Under the pieces are notes generated by a model that did not search any database, was not told the origin of the DNA, and saw only the letters and a program-made list of their open reading frames with translations. The translations under genes and the position numbers were made by a program. A stretch of 46,535 nt of DNA from a virus, in IMG/VR virus record IMGVR_UViG_3300009104_000033, positions 1-46,535 of that record; one strand, written 5' to 3'. This document shows positions 1-8,129 of this stretch, one piece after another. Position 1 is the first letter of the stretch, and each line of letters begins with the position of its first letter.

Positions 1-281
1 CAAAAGTTGGCAGAATGTGTACGGTTTCAGTTACATCTAACTATGTCGCAACATCAGGAACAGTACCAACATACTACCTTCTCGCTTTACCTTTTACTGC
101 TGCTGATACAGCAAGTGGTCTGGCTGGCGGTGGTTTTGGTCAAGAAACTGGACAAACAGGGGCAGGAATGTTGATAAAGGTTGAGGATAATTCAACTAAC
201 GCAATCATATGGAGATATAACGGTGCGGCTGTTCCTGCCAATAGTTACTTTTCACTATCTTTTACTTATCAAACAACTTAA
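1..281 (+). CDS. C-terminal end of a fibre/virion protein (5' truncated)
   Basis: The reading frame is open from the window edge (first full codon at position 3) to the TAA at 279-281, so the gene begins outside the window. The first internal ATG is at 15, but codons before it are also coding (K-V-G-R before MCTVSV). The residues are rich in T, S, G and A with a beta-type pattern (AGGGFGQETGQTGAGM), as in the C-terminal domains of phage fibres. The gene order (capsid genes at the right edge, head-tail connectors just downstream here) suggests it is the end of the long fibre gene that leaves the window at 46535. The direct junction is out of frame, so this link is inferred. Confidence 0.65.
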   Translation, partial: KVGRMCTVSVTSNYVATSGTVPTYYLLALPFTAADTASGLAGGGFGQETGQTGAGMLIKVEDNSTNAIIWRYNGAAVPANSYFSLSFTYQTT

Positions 282-330
282 CAATAATTATGTCTAGTGG
301 ATTCTAGGCACGGAAATAAAGGAAAATAAA

Positions 331-600
331 ATGGCAATAACAAAAACAACAGTAGCAGATAAGATTGAAACCCTTGAAAATGGAAGCGTTCAAGTAAGGA
401 CAGCGACTGTAATTAAGGAAGGTGGTACAGAGCTAACTCGTACTTTTCACAGGCACATCTTAGTGCCAAGTACCAAAACAGGTGATACTTGGGGTGATAC
501 AGATATATCTGGTGAAGATGCAAGAGTACAAGCAATCTGTAATGCAGTATGGACAAGCTCAGTTAAAACAGCTTATCAAGAAGCACAAGACGCAGAGTAA
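331..600 (+). CDS. Hypothetical phage protein, 89 aa
   Basis: A small soluble protein with an AGGAAA ribosome site before the ATG. It has no signal peptide or membrane segment. It starts with threonine-rich sequence (MAITKTTVADKIETLENG) and ends acidic. It lies between the fibre C-terminus and the head-tail connector genes, so a virion or assembly role is likely from context only. I do not recognise the family. Confidence 0.7.
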   Translation: MAITKTTVADKIETLENGSVQVRTATVIKEGGTELTRTFHRHILVPSTKTGDTWGDTDISGEDARVQAICNAVWTSSVKTAYQEAQDAE

Positions 601-655
601 TTGGAGACAAGCAAACAATTTGATATGATAATAATTTTAATAACGGAGAAAACTT

Positions 656-973
656 ATGGCAGACGCTAAAGAAACCCAAAACGAAGAACCTAAATTCATG
701 TACCGCTACCCTAATGAGGAAGGCGAAGTACAAGAAATAGATGCGCAAACATTCAGCGATCAAGGCAAATTAGCCTATCAAAAGATAGCTGATTTAAGTA
801 AGCGCAAAGCGGAACTTCAAAGTGCGCTCACTGAAGTAGAGGTTTTAACCAACTTCTATAATCAAGTGATTCAGCAAACGGACATTAATCCACCTGAAGA
901 AAATGGCGAAGATACTTCTGTAACTATGGAAGAAGCCATTGAAATTGCAGAGGAAGCAGAAAAGGACAGCTAA
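656..973 (+). CDS. Hypothetical acidic coiled-coil protein, 105 aa
   Basis: The start is set by a GGAGAA ribosome site at about 645. Residues 30-70 look like a helical hairpin (KLAYQKIADLSKRKAELQSAL), and the C-terminus is very acidic (EEAIEIAEEAEKDS). Similar small proteins occur beside structural genes in marine phages as I recall, without a known function. Its stop codon shares one base with the ATG of the connector gene (TAATG), so the two are probably translationally coupled. Confidence 0.75.
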   Translation: MADAKETQNEEPKFMYRYPNEEGEVQEIDAQTFSDQGKLAYQKIADLSKRKAELQSALTEVEVLTNFYNQVIQQTDINPPEENGEDTSVTMEEAIEIAEEAEKDS

Positions 974-1635
974 TGGCAGGTCTAACTGTAAGTGTCACCC
1001 CTACTCAAGAGCCAGTAACGCTACAAGAGGTTAAGGAATACTTGCGGTTAGAGGACAGCGTAGATGAACGCAATCTACAGCCGATGGTTGAAGCAGCGAG
1101 AAGCTATGCAGAGGAGTATATGAATAGAGCTTTAATGAGCCAAACTCTAGTGCTTTATTTAGACAGCTTCTCTGACAAAGACGATCCTTTGTGGGAAGGG
1201 GTAAGAACTGGACCATATATGAACTTTCACAAGGACTATATAGTCCTTCCCAAATCCCCAGTAAGTTCAGTAACCAGTCTCAAAACCTACGATGATGAAG
1301 ATACAGCAACGACATTTGCAGCTTCCAGATACTATGTGGATACTGCAAGCGTTCCTGCGAGGATTGTCTTACGCACAGGAGAGAGCTTTCCGACTGCGCT
1401 AAGAGTAGCCAATGCAATAGAGGTAACTTATGTTGCAGGCTCAACATCGCCTTACAGCGTTCCTGAGCCTATTAGATTGGGTGTGTTGCAGCATATCGCC
1501 TTTCTTTATGAACACAGAGGGGACATGGGAGAATATCTACAAGCGAGGAGTGTACCGCCCATGATAAAAACAATGTATGCACCTTACAGAGTTCACGCAG
1601 GTCTTGGGTCTAGTTCATTAATGGCTTATGGATAA
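973..1635 (+). CDS. Head-tail connector protein (HK97 gp6-like)
   Basis: This 220-aa protein resembles the gp6/gp15 adaptor family that forms a ring under the portal and joins head to tail. The N-terminal region, VTLQEVKEYLRLEDSVDERNL followed by a helix containing AARSYAEEYMNRAL, is the usual signature, and the middle has the beta-rich segment IVLPKSPVSSVTSLKTYD seen in this family. The position just before the head-closure and gp10-like genes agrees. It is coupled by TAATG overlaps to both neighbours. Confidence 0.85.
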   Translation: MAGLTVSVTPTQEPVTLQEVKEYLRLEDSVDERNLQPMVEAARSYAEEYMNRALMSQTLVLYLDSFSDKDDPLWEGVRTGPYMNFHKDYIVLPKSPVSSVTSLKTYDDEDTATTFAASRYYVDTASVPARIVLRTGESFPTALRVANAIEVTYVAGSTSPYSVPEPIRLGVLQHIAFLYEHRGDMGEYLQARSVPPMIKTMYAPYRVHAGLGSSSLMAYG

Positions 1636-1838
1636 TGGCTAATGAGACAACAATCTCTAAGCTAGAGGCGCATGAAAAAGAGTGCGCTATCCGCTATGAA
1701 TACATAGAAAGGGAACTTAGCAGTATTCATGGTCGCTTAGAAAAGGGAAACGCAAGGTTTTCTAAACTGGAAGCGATGATCTGGGGTTTATATGTAGTCG
1801 CAGCAGCTTTCGGTGCAGGCAAGTTTATGGGGTTATAA
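1635..1838 (+). CDS. Small coiled-coil membrane protein (XhlA/holin-like)
   Basis: A 67-aa protein with an N-terminal helical, charged region (SKLEAHEKECAIRYEYIERELSS) and one C-terminal membrane segment (MIWGLYVVAAAFGAGKFMGL). This layout matches haemolysin XhlA-like and some holin-like phage proteins. It sits inside the head-tail joining genes rather than beside the lysozyme, so the holin role is only a suggestion; it could act at the membrane during DNA entry or assembly. Confidence 0.7.
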   Translation: MANETTISKLEAHEKECAIRYEYIERELSSIHGRLEKGNARFSKLEAMIWGLYVVAAAFGAGKFMGL

Positions 1839-2174
1839 ATGCCAAGAGGAACGAGTCTAGGCAGAATGCGCCATAAAGTAACCTTACAAAGCCCCACTGC
1901 TACAGCAGATACAGGTGGAGGGAGAAGTGTGGCATGGGGTACGCTCAAAGAAGTCTATGCGGACATCCAGCCCCAACAAGGTCGGTATCAGTTCCAACAC
2001 GGACAAGAAAAAGAAAAGGTCACGCATAGAATAATCATGCGCTATAGAGCTGATATAGGTACAAACTACAGAATAAAATTTGGCTCCAGAATCTTTAACA
2101 TCCACAGTATTACTAACGCAGACGAGAGAAATCGTTGGTTGACTTTGATGTGCGAGGAAGGAGGGGGAACTTAA
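1839..2174 (+). CDS. Head closure / head-tail joining protein (SPP1 gp16-like)
   Basis: A 111-aa protein of the phage head-tail joining family. It begins with the typical RMRHKVTLQSPTATADTGGG segment, then WGTLKEVYADIQPQQG, and ends with the characteristic NRWLTLMCEEGG. Members form the stopper ring that closes the portal after DNA packaging. It starts directly after the stop of the small membrane protein gene, and its own stop overlaps the next ATG (TAATG). Confidence 0.85.
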   Translation: MPRGTSLGRMRHKVTLQSPTATADTGGGRSVAWGTLKEVYADIQPQQGRYQFQHGQEKEKVTHRIIMRYRADIGTNYRIKFGSRIFNIHSITNADERNRWLTLMCEEGGGT

Positions 2175-2605
2175 TGACAACTGCCAAAGTGACGACAAAC
2201 GCTGCACAAGTAAAAACAAGAATGAAGAAAAGGGGAAAGTCAGCAGAAAATGAAATAAAGCGGTTGCTTGTTGCTGCGACAGACAGGGTTCATGCAACAG
2301 TCATTAATGGAATTAGCAAGCAAGGAAGGGGTAGATGGTATGGAAAACATCAAGCCTCAGCAGCAGGAGACTACCCTGCGACTGATTTAAAGGGATTAAG
2401 AATGAATATGTCTAAGCAAATGGACCTTGTTAATAAAATAGGTAGAGTAACCTCCAGCGCAAATTATTCTAAGTATTTGGAATACGGAACAGTTAATATG
2501 GCTCCAAGACCTTTTATGGTCCCATCGTTGGAGAAAAACAGGGCTATCATAATGAGATCGTTTAGAGATGCAGGATTGTTGAGGAAAGGGGGCAAGTCTG
2601 GATGA
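2174..2605 (+). CDS. HK97 gp10-like tail completion protein
   Basis: The start is taken at the ATG at 2174, which overlaps the previous stop as TAATG; an upstream in-frame ATG at 2135 would run into the head-closure gene. The 143-aa protein has the family features: a basic N-terminus, a central NMSKQMDLVNKIGRV segment, then YSKYLEYGTVNMAPRPFMVP, which is the conserved YLE-GT-M-RPFM motif of HK97 gp10 and related neck proteins. It probably joins tail tube to head. Confidence 0.87.
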   Translation: MTTAKVTTNAAQVKTRMKKRGKSAENEIKRLLVAATDRVHATVINGISKQGRGRWYGKHQASAAGDYPATDLKGLRMNMSKQMDLVNKIGRVTSSANYSKYLEYGTVNMAPRPFMVPSLEKNRAIIMRSFRDAGLLRKGGKSG

Positions 2606-3006
2606 CCATTAAGCAATTTGCCCTACAGGAAGCTCTGTATGCTCGTTTAAGCAACGATTCTACCCTTAACAGTACCTATGGGGCATCGGTGTATGATGAG
2701 ACCCCAGAAGGCTCAGGATACCCTTATGTTGTTTTAGGAGAAACCACAGCAATAGACTACAGCACAAAAGATGTAGCAGGAAGTGAAAATACAGTCACAT
2801 TTCATGTGTGGTCACAGTATAGAGGAGCAAAAGAAACAAAGAACATTATGGACAGATTGCATGATTTATTGCATGATTATAGTCTGAGTGTAACAGGAGC
2901 TAATTTAATCAATTTAAGATTTGAATTTAGCGATCTTGTTCGTGACCCAGATGGGATAACGAGGCACGGAGTTATGCGATTTCGTGCTATTTTATTAGGC
3001 AGCTAG
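2602..3006 (+). CDS. Tail terminator protein (DUF3168-like)
   Basis: A 134-aa protein matching the DUF3168 family of tail terminators: LQEALYARLSNDSTLN at the start, GYPYVVLGETTAIDYSTKD in the middle and VTFHVWSQYRGAKETKNIMD after it. Such proteins cap the tail tube at its head-proximal end. The ATG overlaps the gp10-like stop as ATGA. It lies directly upstream of the major tail protein, as in many siphoviruses and gene transfer agents. Confidence 0.85.
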   Translation: MTIKQFALQEALYARLSNDSTLNSTYGASVYDETPEGSGYPYVVLGETTAIDYSTKDVAGSENTVTFHVWSQYRGAKETKNIMDRLHDLLHDYSLSVTGANLINLRFEFSDLVRDPDGITRHGVMRFRAILLGS

Positions 3007-3065
3007 ATAGCTTTATTAAATACAGAGGGAAAATAAATACTTTCCTCATAATTTAGGAGAAAAAG

Positions 3066-3479
3066 ATGGCAGCACAAAAGGGTCAATCCATGCTGATGAA
3101 AGTGGGCAATGGTGGAAGTCCAGAGACTTTTACAACCATTGGCGGTCTTAGATCAACCAGTCTCACTGTAAACAATGAGTCTGTTGATGTAACGAACAAA
3201 GACAGTTCAGGTAAAAGAACGCTTTTAGCAGCAGCAGGAGTTCAATCAATATCTGTAGCAGGAAGCGGTGTTTTTACTGATGCGACTTCAGAAACAACTA
3301 TAAAGACCAATGCTTTAGCAGATACCCAGAACAACTACCAATTCTTAGTCCCAGATTTCGGAACATTTACTGGTGCTTTCCAAGTTACGAGCCTTGAATA
3401 TGCAGGCGAGTACAACGGTGAAGTCACATACAGTATGAGTTTTGAATCAGCAGGGGCTATTACATTTGCAACAGTTTAG
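3066..3479 (+). CDS. Major tail tube protein
   Basis: A 137-aa protein of the phage major tail protein (TP901-1/GTA) family. It contains LMKVGNGGSPETFTTIGGLR, VTNKDSSGKRTLLAAAGVQS and SMSFESAGAITF, all typical of the tube subunit. It has its own strong GGAG ribosome site and a 59-base leader, while its neighbours are overlapped, consistent with high expression. It polymerises on the tape measure to form the tail tube. Confidence 0.88.
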   Translation: MAAQKGQSMLMKVGNGGSPETFTTIGGLRSTSLTVNNESVDVTNKDSSGKRTLLAAAGVQSISVAGSGVFTDATSETTIKTNALADTQNNYQFLVPDFGTFTGAFQVTSLEYAGEYNGEVTYSMSFESAGAITFATV

Positions 3480-3491
3480 TAGGCAACTAAT

Positions 3492-3737
3492 ATGAGTTGG
3501 CAAGAAGTAAAAATAGGCACTGGTAAGTCGGCTATATCTGGTTTTCAAAAAGGAGATGTTGTTTCAGCGCTTCCTTCTTTGAAGGTAGAGGACAAGATTG
3601 TCTTAAATGGCGTACCTACCCCTGTTCTTTCTTATGAATTAGACGATAGGGAAGAACAATTATTAATAACCGTACTTCCAAAAGGAAGCAAAAAGAAGGA
3701 GAAGTCAGATGACAAATCCATTAAAGGGGCAAGTTGA
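3492..3737 (+). CDS. Hypothetical tail-region protein, 81 aa
   Basis: A small protein with an ordered, beta-type first half (KIGTGKSAISGFQKGDVVSA) and a lysine-rich tail (KGSKKKEKSDDKSIKG). It lies between the tube gene and the tail chaperone gene and overlaps the latter by 29 bases. I do not recognise it; a role in tail assembly is likely from position only. Confidence 0.7.
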   Translation: MSWQEVKIGTGKSAISGFQKGDVVSALPSLKVEDKIVLNGVPTPVLSYELDDREEQLLITVLPKGSKKKEKSDDKSIKGAS

Positions 3738-4053
3738 GGTTCAACTAGGCTCTGAGACTTACAAGGCTAGACTAACCATAGATGCTATTGTTCAAATAGA
3801 AGAAAAAGTAGGCTGTGGAATAATAAAGTTGGCACAGAAGATGTCTGAGGCTGACATCAGAATGTTTGATATTATCAGCGTTTTAACGCCTGCATTAAGG
3901 GGCGGAGGCAATGATATAACAGAGAAGGATGTCAAAAAGATCATCACCAATGTAGGCATTGTGGAAGCAACCACAGTAGTTGCGAACTTAATTGCAGCAT
4001 CTCTAAGCGATTCAGGAGAAGAAACTGAGGGAAAGCCAGTGGAGGAGGAATAG
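3709..4053 (+). CDS. Tail assembly chaperone, short form (GTA TAC-like)
   Basis: This 114-aa protein resembles the gene-transfer-agent tail chaperone family: VEVQLGSETYKARLTIDAIV, then IEEKVGCGIIKLAQKM, and an acidic end. In lambda terms it corresponds to gpG, which coats the tape measure before the tube polymerises. A GGGAAAG slippery heptamer at 4029-4035 lies eight codons before the stop, so some ribosomes should move to the -1 frame and make the longer product ending at 4256. Confidence 0.82.
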   Translation: MTNPLKGQVEVQLGSETYKARLTIDAIVQIEEKVGCGIIKLAQKMSEADIRMFDIISVLTPALRGGGNDITEKDVKKIITNVGIVEATTVVANLIAASLSDSGEETEGKPVEEE

Positions 4054-4256
4054 TAGATGAATCCCTCCCCATCAGGCGTTATATGGAAATCTGTATAGGC
4101 ATGATCGGTATGCAGCCCACAGAGTTTTGGAACGCTTCGCCCAATGAAGTCTATGCTGCTATTGAAGGGTTTAGAGAGTTCAACACATCAAACAATGAAA
4201 AGCCAATGAGTAAAAATGAACTTGAGAAATTAATGGAGCTACATCCAGACGAATAA
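3709..4256 (+). CDS. Tail assembly chaperone, -1 frameshift product (gpGT-like)
   Basis: The -1 frame is open from 4029 to the TAA at 4254-4256. It encodes MIGMQPTEFWNASPNEVYAA, the signature of the small GTA rcc01693/TIGR02216-like tail chaperone. After slipping at GGG AAA the product would be about 182 aa: 109 aa of the short form plus 73 aa of the second frame, with no need for a separate start. An ATG at 4083 could also give a 57-aa protein alone, but it lacks a clear ribosome site. The stop overlaps the tape measure ATG as TAATG. Confidence 0.75.
4029..4035 (+). promoter_or_regulatory. Programmed -1 frameshift slippery site
   Basis: The heptamer reads G GGA AAG in the frame of the short chaperone, a fit to X XXY YYZ. 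Phage lambda uses the same heptamer, GGGAAAG, between genes G and T. After the shift the frame continues for 73 codons into a recognised chaperone domain. Confidence 0.8.
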
Positions 4257-6196
4257 TGGCAGTACCTATAGATCAATTAGTTATAGAGATCAGAGCTGAG
4301 ACCGCACAGCTTAGGAAGGGTCTTGATAAAGTTAATAAGAAACTAGACACAACAGGTAAGACAGCTACTAGGCTGGGCGGTACTATGAAAAAGCTAGGCG
4401 CAGCTTTGGTTGCATTGGGAGTGGCAAGGCTCGGACAGAATGTAGTTAATACCATACGACAGTTTGAAGACTTAGAAGCAACCTTGCAAGCCAACACTGG
4501 CGATGCAAAAGAAACTGCTGCAGCGATGAAGATGATTACTGAGTTCACCGCAACCACCACCTTCCAAATAGATCAAGTAACAAAAGCCTTTTTGGAGATG
4601 AGGCGTATAGGTATCAAACCTACTAAGGATGAAATGGCTGGTATGGGTAAGGTTGCAGCAGCCCAGAATGTGTCCATAGATGAACTAGCTAAAGGTGTCT
4701 TCATGGCAGGTACAACCAGTATAGAGACCCTTCAGCGTATGGGTTTTGAAGCCAAGACTCAAGGTGACAAAATGGTCATTGCTTTTGGTACTGGGACTGA
4801 CCGACTAGAAAAAAGTATTGGCAAGAATGTAAAAGAGGTAATGAAGTTTGTAGCAGAAGTGGGTCATCTCAAGTTTGCTACTGCGTTAGAAGACAGGTTA
4901 AACACGCTCTCTGGAGCCATATCAAACTTAGGGGACCAAGCCTCATTATTCTCTGTGGCAATAGGCGAGGCTGGAATGAGAGATGCTTTGATAGAGTTTT
5001 CTCATGCTTTAAGAGAGATAACATTAGAGCAAACAGGCGGTGGCGGACTAGCAGAGGTGTTGGGGGTTCTTGCAAGTATGCTAACTGGCGTGTTGATAAT
5101 CGCATTGAAGGCTTTGAATACAATAGCAAGAATTACAGTATCTCTTTGGAATAGGTTGGCACAGACTTTTGACTTTGTATTACTTGGTATTTTGGAGTTT
5201 GCTAAGGGTTTTCCAGACGCACTTAATGAGCTGATGACAGACTTTACAGAGTTTATAAACAAAGCTATAGACCTTTATAACGAATTGCCAGCTATGCTGC
5301 GAGGCGAACAACTAGACCCTGTTGATTGGCAGTTCAGCACAGAGGGCTTAGATAATTGGATAAAAGAAATAAAAGACCGAATGGCAGACAGAGACCTAAA
5401 GTTTTTGACTGGCGATCCAGATGTTGAAGATGATGTCTCTCCATTTCAACAAGCAAACGAAGAATATAAACAGCAGATGAAGAACATAGCTGCTTTACAG
5501 TCCAGATTAAAAATGGGCAAGTTATCACTTGAAGAAATGGCTATAGCGCAGGAGATATTGAATGAAGCGTTAGAAAGCGGTAATCACAGTTTTGAACAAG
5601 TCAATGCCCTATGGAGAAAGGTTTTAGAAAGCTCAGGACCAATGGGTAAAGCAATGGCAACCATTGCTAGTGAGGTTGAAAGTCTCTCTAGTTCCTTTGC
5701 AGATGACTTGGTGGATTCTTTAATGAAGGGCGAGAGCGCACTAGAGTCGTTTAAAAACTTTGCACTAAATATAGTCCAAGCGGTTATATCTGCCTTTATG
5801 GAGCTGATGGTAATACAGCCTATAGTGGATGCCATCTTGGGAGCATTTGGAATGAGTATGCCGAAAGGGGGAGTAGGATCAGGAAAGGAAGGAGCTGGCG
5901 GTGGAGCGTTGAGTGGGGGACAGCCAGTATTAGTGGGTGAGCGTGGTCCAGAGTTATTCTTGCCTTCAAGCTCAGGAACCCTGCTCAATAACATGAACAC
6001 TAAAAACGCAATGGGAGGCGGTCAAAATATCGTTGTAAATCAATCACTTAACTTCTCCACTGGGGTTATTCCAACAGTCCGAACTGAAATAACCAAGATG
6101 TTACCGCAAATAGCAGAGGTGACGAAAGCCAGTGTCTTTGATGCAGCTAACAGAGGGGGGCAGTTTGGTAAAGCATTAAGAGGGAGCGTAGGATAA
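4256..6196 (+). CDS. Tail tape measure protein
   Basis: A 646-aa protein. The N-terminus has the tape-measure pattern IRAETAQLRKGLDKVNKKLD, followed by a GGTMKKLGAALVALGVARLG segment and the TP901-type domain (FTATTTFQIDQVTKAFLEMR). A hydrophobic stretch near residues 270-300 may be the membrane-active part. The C-terminus carries GGQPVLVGERGPELFLP near residue 560, common at tape-measure ends. From length, at roughly 1.5 Angstrom per residue, the tail would be near 100 nm; this is an estimate from the family rule. Confidence 0.92.
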   Translation: MAVPIDQLVIEIRAETAQLRKGLDKVNKKLDTTGKTATRLGGTMKKLGAALVALGVARLGQNVVNTIRQFEDLEATLQANTGDAKETAAAMKMITEFTATTTFQIDQVTKAFLEMRRIGIKPTKDEMAGMGKVAAAQNVSIDELAKGVFMAGTTSIETLQRMGFEAKTQGDKMVIAFGTGTDRLEKSIGKNVKEVMKFVAEVGHLKFATALEDRLNTLSGAISNLGDQASLFSVAIGEAGMRDALIEFSHALREITLEQTGGGGLAEVLGVLASMLTGVLIIALKALNTIARITVSLWNRLAQTFDFVLLGILEFAKGFPDALNELMTDFTEFINKAIDLYNELPAMLRGEQLDPVDWQFSTEGLDNWIKEIKDRMADRDLKFLTGDPDVEDDVSPFQQANEEYKQQMKNIAALQSRLKMGKLSLEEMAIAQEILNEALESGNHSFEQVNALWRKVLESSGPMGKAMATIASEVESLSSSFADDLVDSLMKGESALESFKNFALNIVQAVISAFMELMVIQPIVDAILGAFGMSMPKGGVGSGKEGAGGGALSGGQPVLVGERGPELFLPSSSGTLLNNMNTKNAMGGGQNIVVNQSLNFSTGVIPTVRTEITKMLPQIAEVTKASVFDAANRGGQFGKALRGSVG

Positions 6197-7062
6197 TGGC
6201 TGTTATAACAATGCCAAACACACCAAACTTTATAACAAGTACCTTTAGGTTAAGGAGAGCTATAGCAATATCAACATCTCCCTTTTCAGGAAAGGTGAGA
6301 ACACAAGAATTTGACAATGTTGGCTGGGAAGCAGAAGTAGCTTTGCCTTTGATGAGAAGGTCACAAGCAGCAGAATGGCAAGCGTTTATAGCGAGATGTA
6401 AAGGACCAGTCAATACATTCAAGTTTGCTGATCCAGACGCACTAACGAATACTGGAACCTATAGCACAGGGCATTTAATACTTAATAGTAGAGTCAGCAA
6501 TACCAATGTTGCTCTAACTGTAACCAATCGCAATACCTTTACCGCAGGAGCTAGTACATTTGGTTCATGTGTAGTTGGCGACTATATTCATGTAACTGGC
6601 ATGGCAAATGATGAGAATAACGGAACACATAAGATAGTTACCGCTACGAGTGCTACTGTCGTGGTTGTGGACACTGCTCTAACGAATGTTAGCTCTACTG
6701 CAGGGTGCAAGGTTCAAAACAATGTAAAAGGCGCAGAGGGGCTGAATATGGTGGGGTCTACAAATGGTGCAGCAGGGACAATAAAGAAAGGTGATTATTT
6801 GGCTATTCTTAACGCAACGAGTGCGACAGCCGACCCAGTTCAATTATTAATGGTTACTGAAGATGCAACAGATACTTCAGGAAGTCCTCATAAGTTTGGA
6901 GTAAGAACGACCCCTAAATTAAGAACGACACCTACCAACGCCACTTATGTTTTATTCTCTAGCCCTAAAGGAATGTTCAGAATGATTGATCCAGCTTTTG
7001 ATTGGTCAGCCAACTATAACTCCAATTACACGATGGGCTTTTCTTGTATTGAGGTTATCTAG
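6196..7062 (+). CDS. Distal tail-like protein
   Basis: A 288-aa protein. The N-terminal part reads FRLRRAIAISTSPFSGKVRT, then WEAEVALPLMRRSQAAEWQA, a pattern common to distal tail/tail-tip adaptor proteins of marine siphoviruses. The order tape measure, this gene, a DUF2163-like gene and an NlpC-like gene mirrors the gene transfer agent tail tip (gp12-gp14). It overlaps the tape measure stop (TAATG). The exact family name is uncertain. Confidence 0.75.
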   Translation: MAVITMPNTPNFITSTFRLRRAIAISTSPFSGKVRTQEFDNVGWEAEVALPLMRRSQAAEWQAFIARCKGPVNTFKFADPDALTNTGTYSTGHLILNSRVSNTNVALTVTNRNTFTAGASTFGSCVVGDYIHVTGMANDENNGTHKIVTATSATVVVVDTALTNVSSTAGCKVQNNVKGAEGLNMVGSTNGAAGTIKKGDYLAILNATSATADPVQLLMVTEDATDTSGSPHKFGVRTTPKLRTTPTNATYVLFSSPKGMFRMIDPAFDWSANYNSNYTMGFSCIEVI

Positions 7063-7691
7063 TGGCAACCAGAGAAGGCATAGATGCAGCAATTACAGCT
7101 AGGCTTGGGGCAGATAACGCAGAACCTTTTTTTGCGGTTAAAGCAGAATTTGATACAGACGACATCTTAGTCTGGAGTGGCACAGGCGATTTAAGTATAA
7201 GCAGCGAAACCTACACAGGTGCAGGCACTCTACTAACGATAGGCGCAATAGAGGAAGATACGGAGATTAGCAGTAAAGGAATAGCTGTAGGTTTATCTTA
7301 CATGGATAAAACAATACTCAATTACGCTCTTACAGAAAGTTACCAGAACCGCCCTATAACCATACTTCTAGGTTTTTTAATGGGTGGAAGCAATGAGATA
7401 GCAGGGACAATGACAGTGTTTAAAGGGCGTATGCAGTCCATGAAAATCAATGATACTGCAGATGGTGCAAACATACAGCTCACCGCAGAGAACCGCTTAA
7501 ACGATCTCAAAAGACCCAGAGGCTACAGATATACCAACGATTCTCAACAACACCTTTTCTCAGGAGACAAAGGGTTGGGTTGGATTCAAACACTACAAGA
7601 ACAACAAGTGCTATGGGGCAGAAAAAGTGAGGTCTATGGTGGAAGCGGTGGGGATGATGGTTCAGGTGGAAACTATAATATTATGAGGTAA
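7062..7691 (+). CDS. Tail hub-like protein (DUF2163-like)
   Basis: The start is GTG at 7062, overlapping the previous TAG (TAGTG); no ATG is better placed. The 209-aa protein has a DUF2163/baseplate-hub-like layout: FFAVKAEFDTDDILVWSGTG, TYTGAGTLLTIGAIEEDTE, and MTVFKGRMQSMKINDTADGA. A glycine/serine-rich tail ends the protein. It is predicted to be part of the tail tip together with the genes on both sides. Confidence 0.78.
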   Translation: MATREGIDAAITARLGADNAEPFFAVKAEFDTDDILVWSGTGDLSISSETYTGAGTLLTIGAIEEDTEISSKGIAVGLSYMDKTILNYALTESYQNRPITILLGFLMGGSNEIAGTMTVFKGRMQSMKINDTADGANIQLTAENRLNDLKRPRGYRYTNDSQQHLFSGDKGLGWIQTLQEQQVLWGRKSEVYGGSGGDDGSGGNYNIMR

Positions 7692-7697
7692 TGGGCA

Positions 7698-8129
7698 TTG
7701 GCAATAAAGAAACAAGGAGACTGGGTAACAACGCTGATGAATTTTATACAAGAAGTCTATGAGAAACCTTTTGTATGGGGAGAGTGGGATTGTTGTGTAT
7801 TTGCTGATGAAGCACTATACAGAATCACAGGAAAAAGAGTCATTCCTAAAGCTATCTCTGGTTGGAAAACTGAAAAGGAAGCTAGGGAAACGATTAAGAA
7901 GTATGGTAAAACGCTAGGAGAATCTCTACACAAAGCTGCCAGTAAAGCTGGCATGGAAGAAATAGAACTTCCCTATTTAACCACAGGCGATCTTGTCTGT
8001 TTAAAATCCGAAGACGGAAATGAACTCGCTGCAATATGTGATGGTCAATGGTTGTTTGTGCCTACGGATGATGGGCTAGTCAACAAATCTAAAGACATGG
8101 CATTAAGAGCTTGGAGGGTGAATGGCTAA
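7698..8129 (+). CDS. NlpC/P60-like tail-tip peptidase (DUF6950-like)
   Basis: A 143-aa protein translated from a TTG at 7698; the ATG at 7691 is in another frame and stops early, and the next in-frame ATG (7737) would cut the conserved N-terminus. The motif KPFVWGEWDCCVFADEAL places the likely catalytic cysteine at C32 in the usual WG-DC context. The fourth place in the GTA-like tail tip order fits a cell-wall hydrolase used at entry. The usual histidine is not obvious to me, so activity is uncertain. Confidence 0.75.
   Translation: MAIKKQGDWVTTLMNFIQEVYEKPFVWGEWDCCVFADEALYRITGKRVIPKAISGWKTEKEARETIKKYGKTLGESLHKAASKAGMEEIELPYLTTGDLVCLKSEDGNELAAICDGQWLFVPTDDGLVNKSKDMALRAWRVNG

Noticed and set aside
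7691-7762. ATG overlapping the hub gene stop as start of the peptidase gene
   Set aside because: That frame ends after 23 codons; the conserved protein is in the frame of the TTG at 7698.
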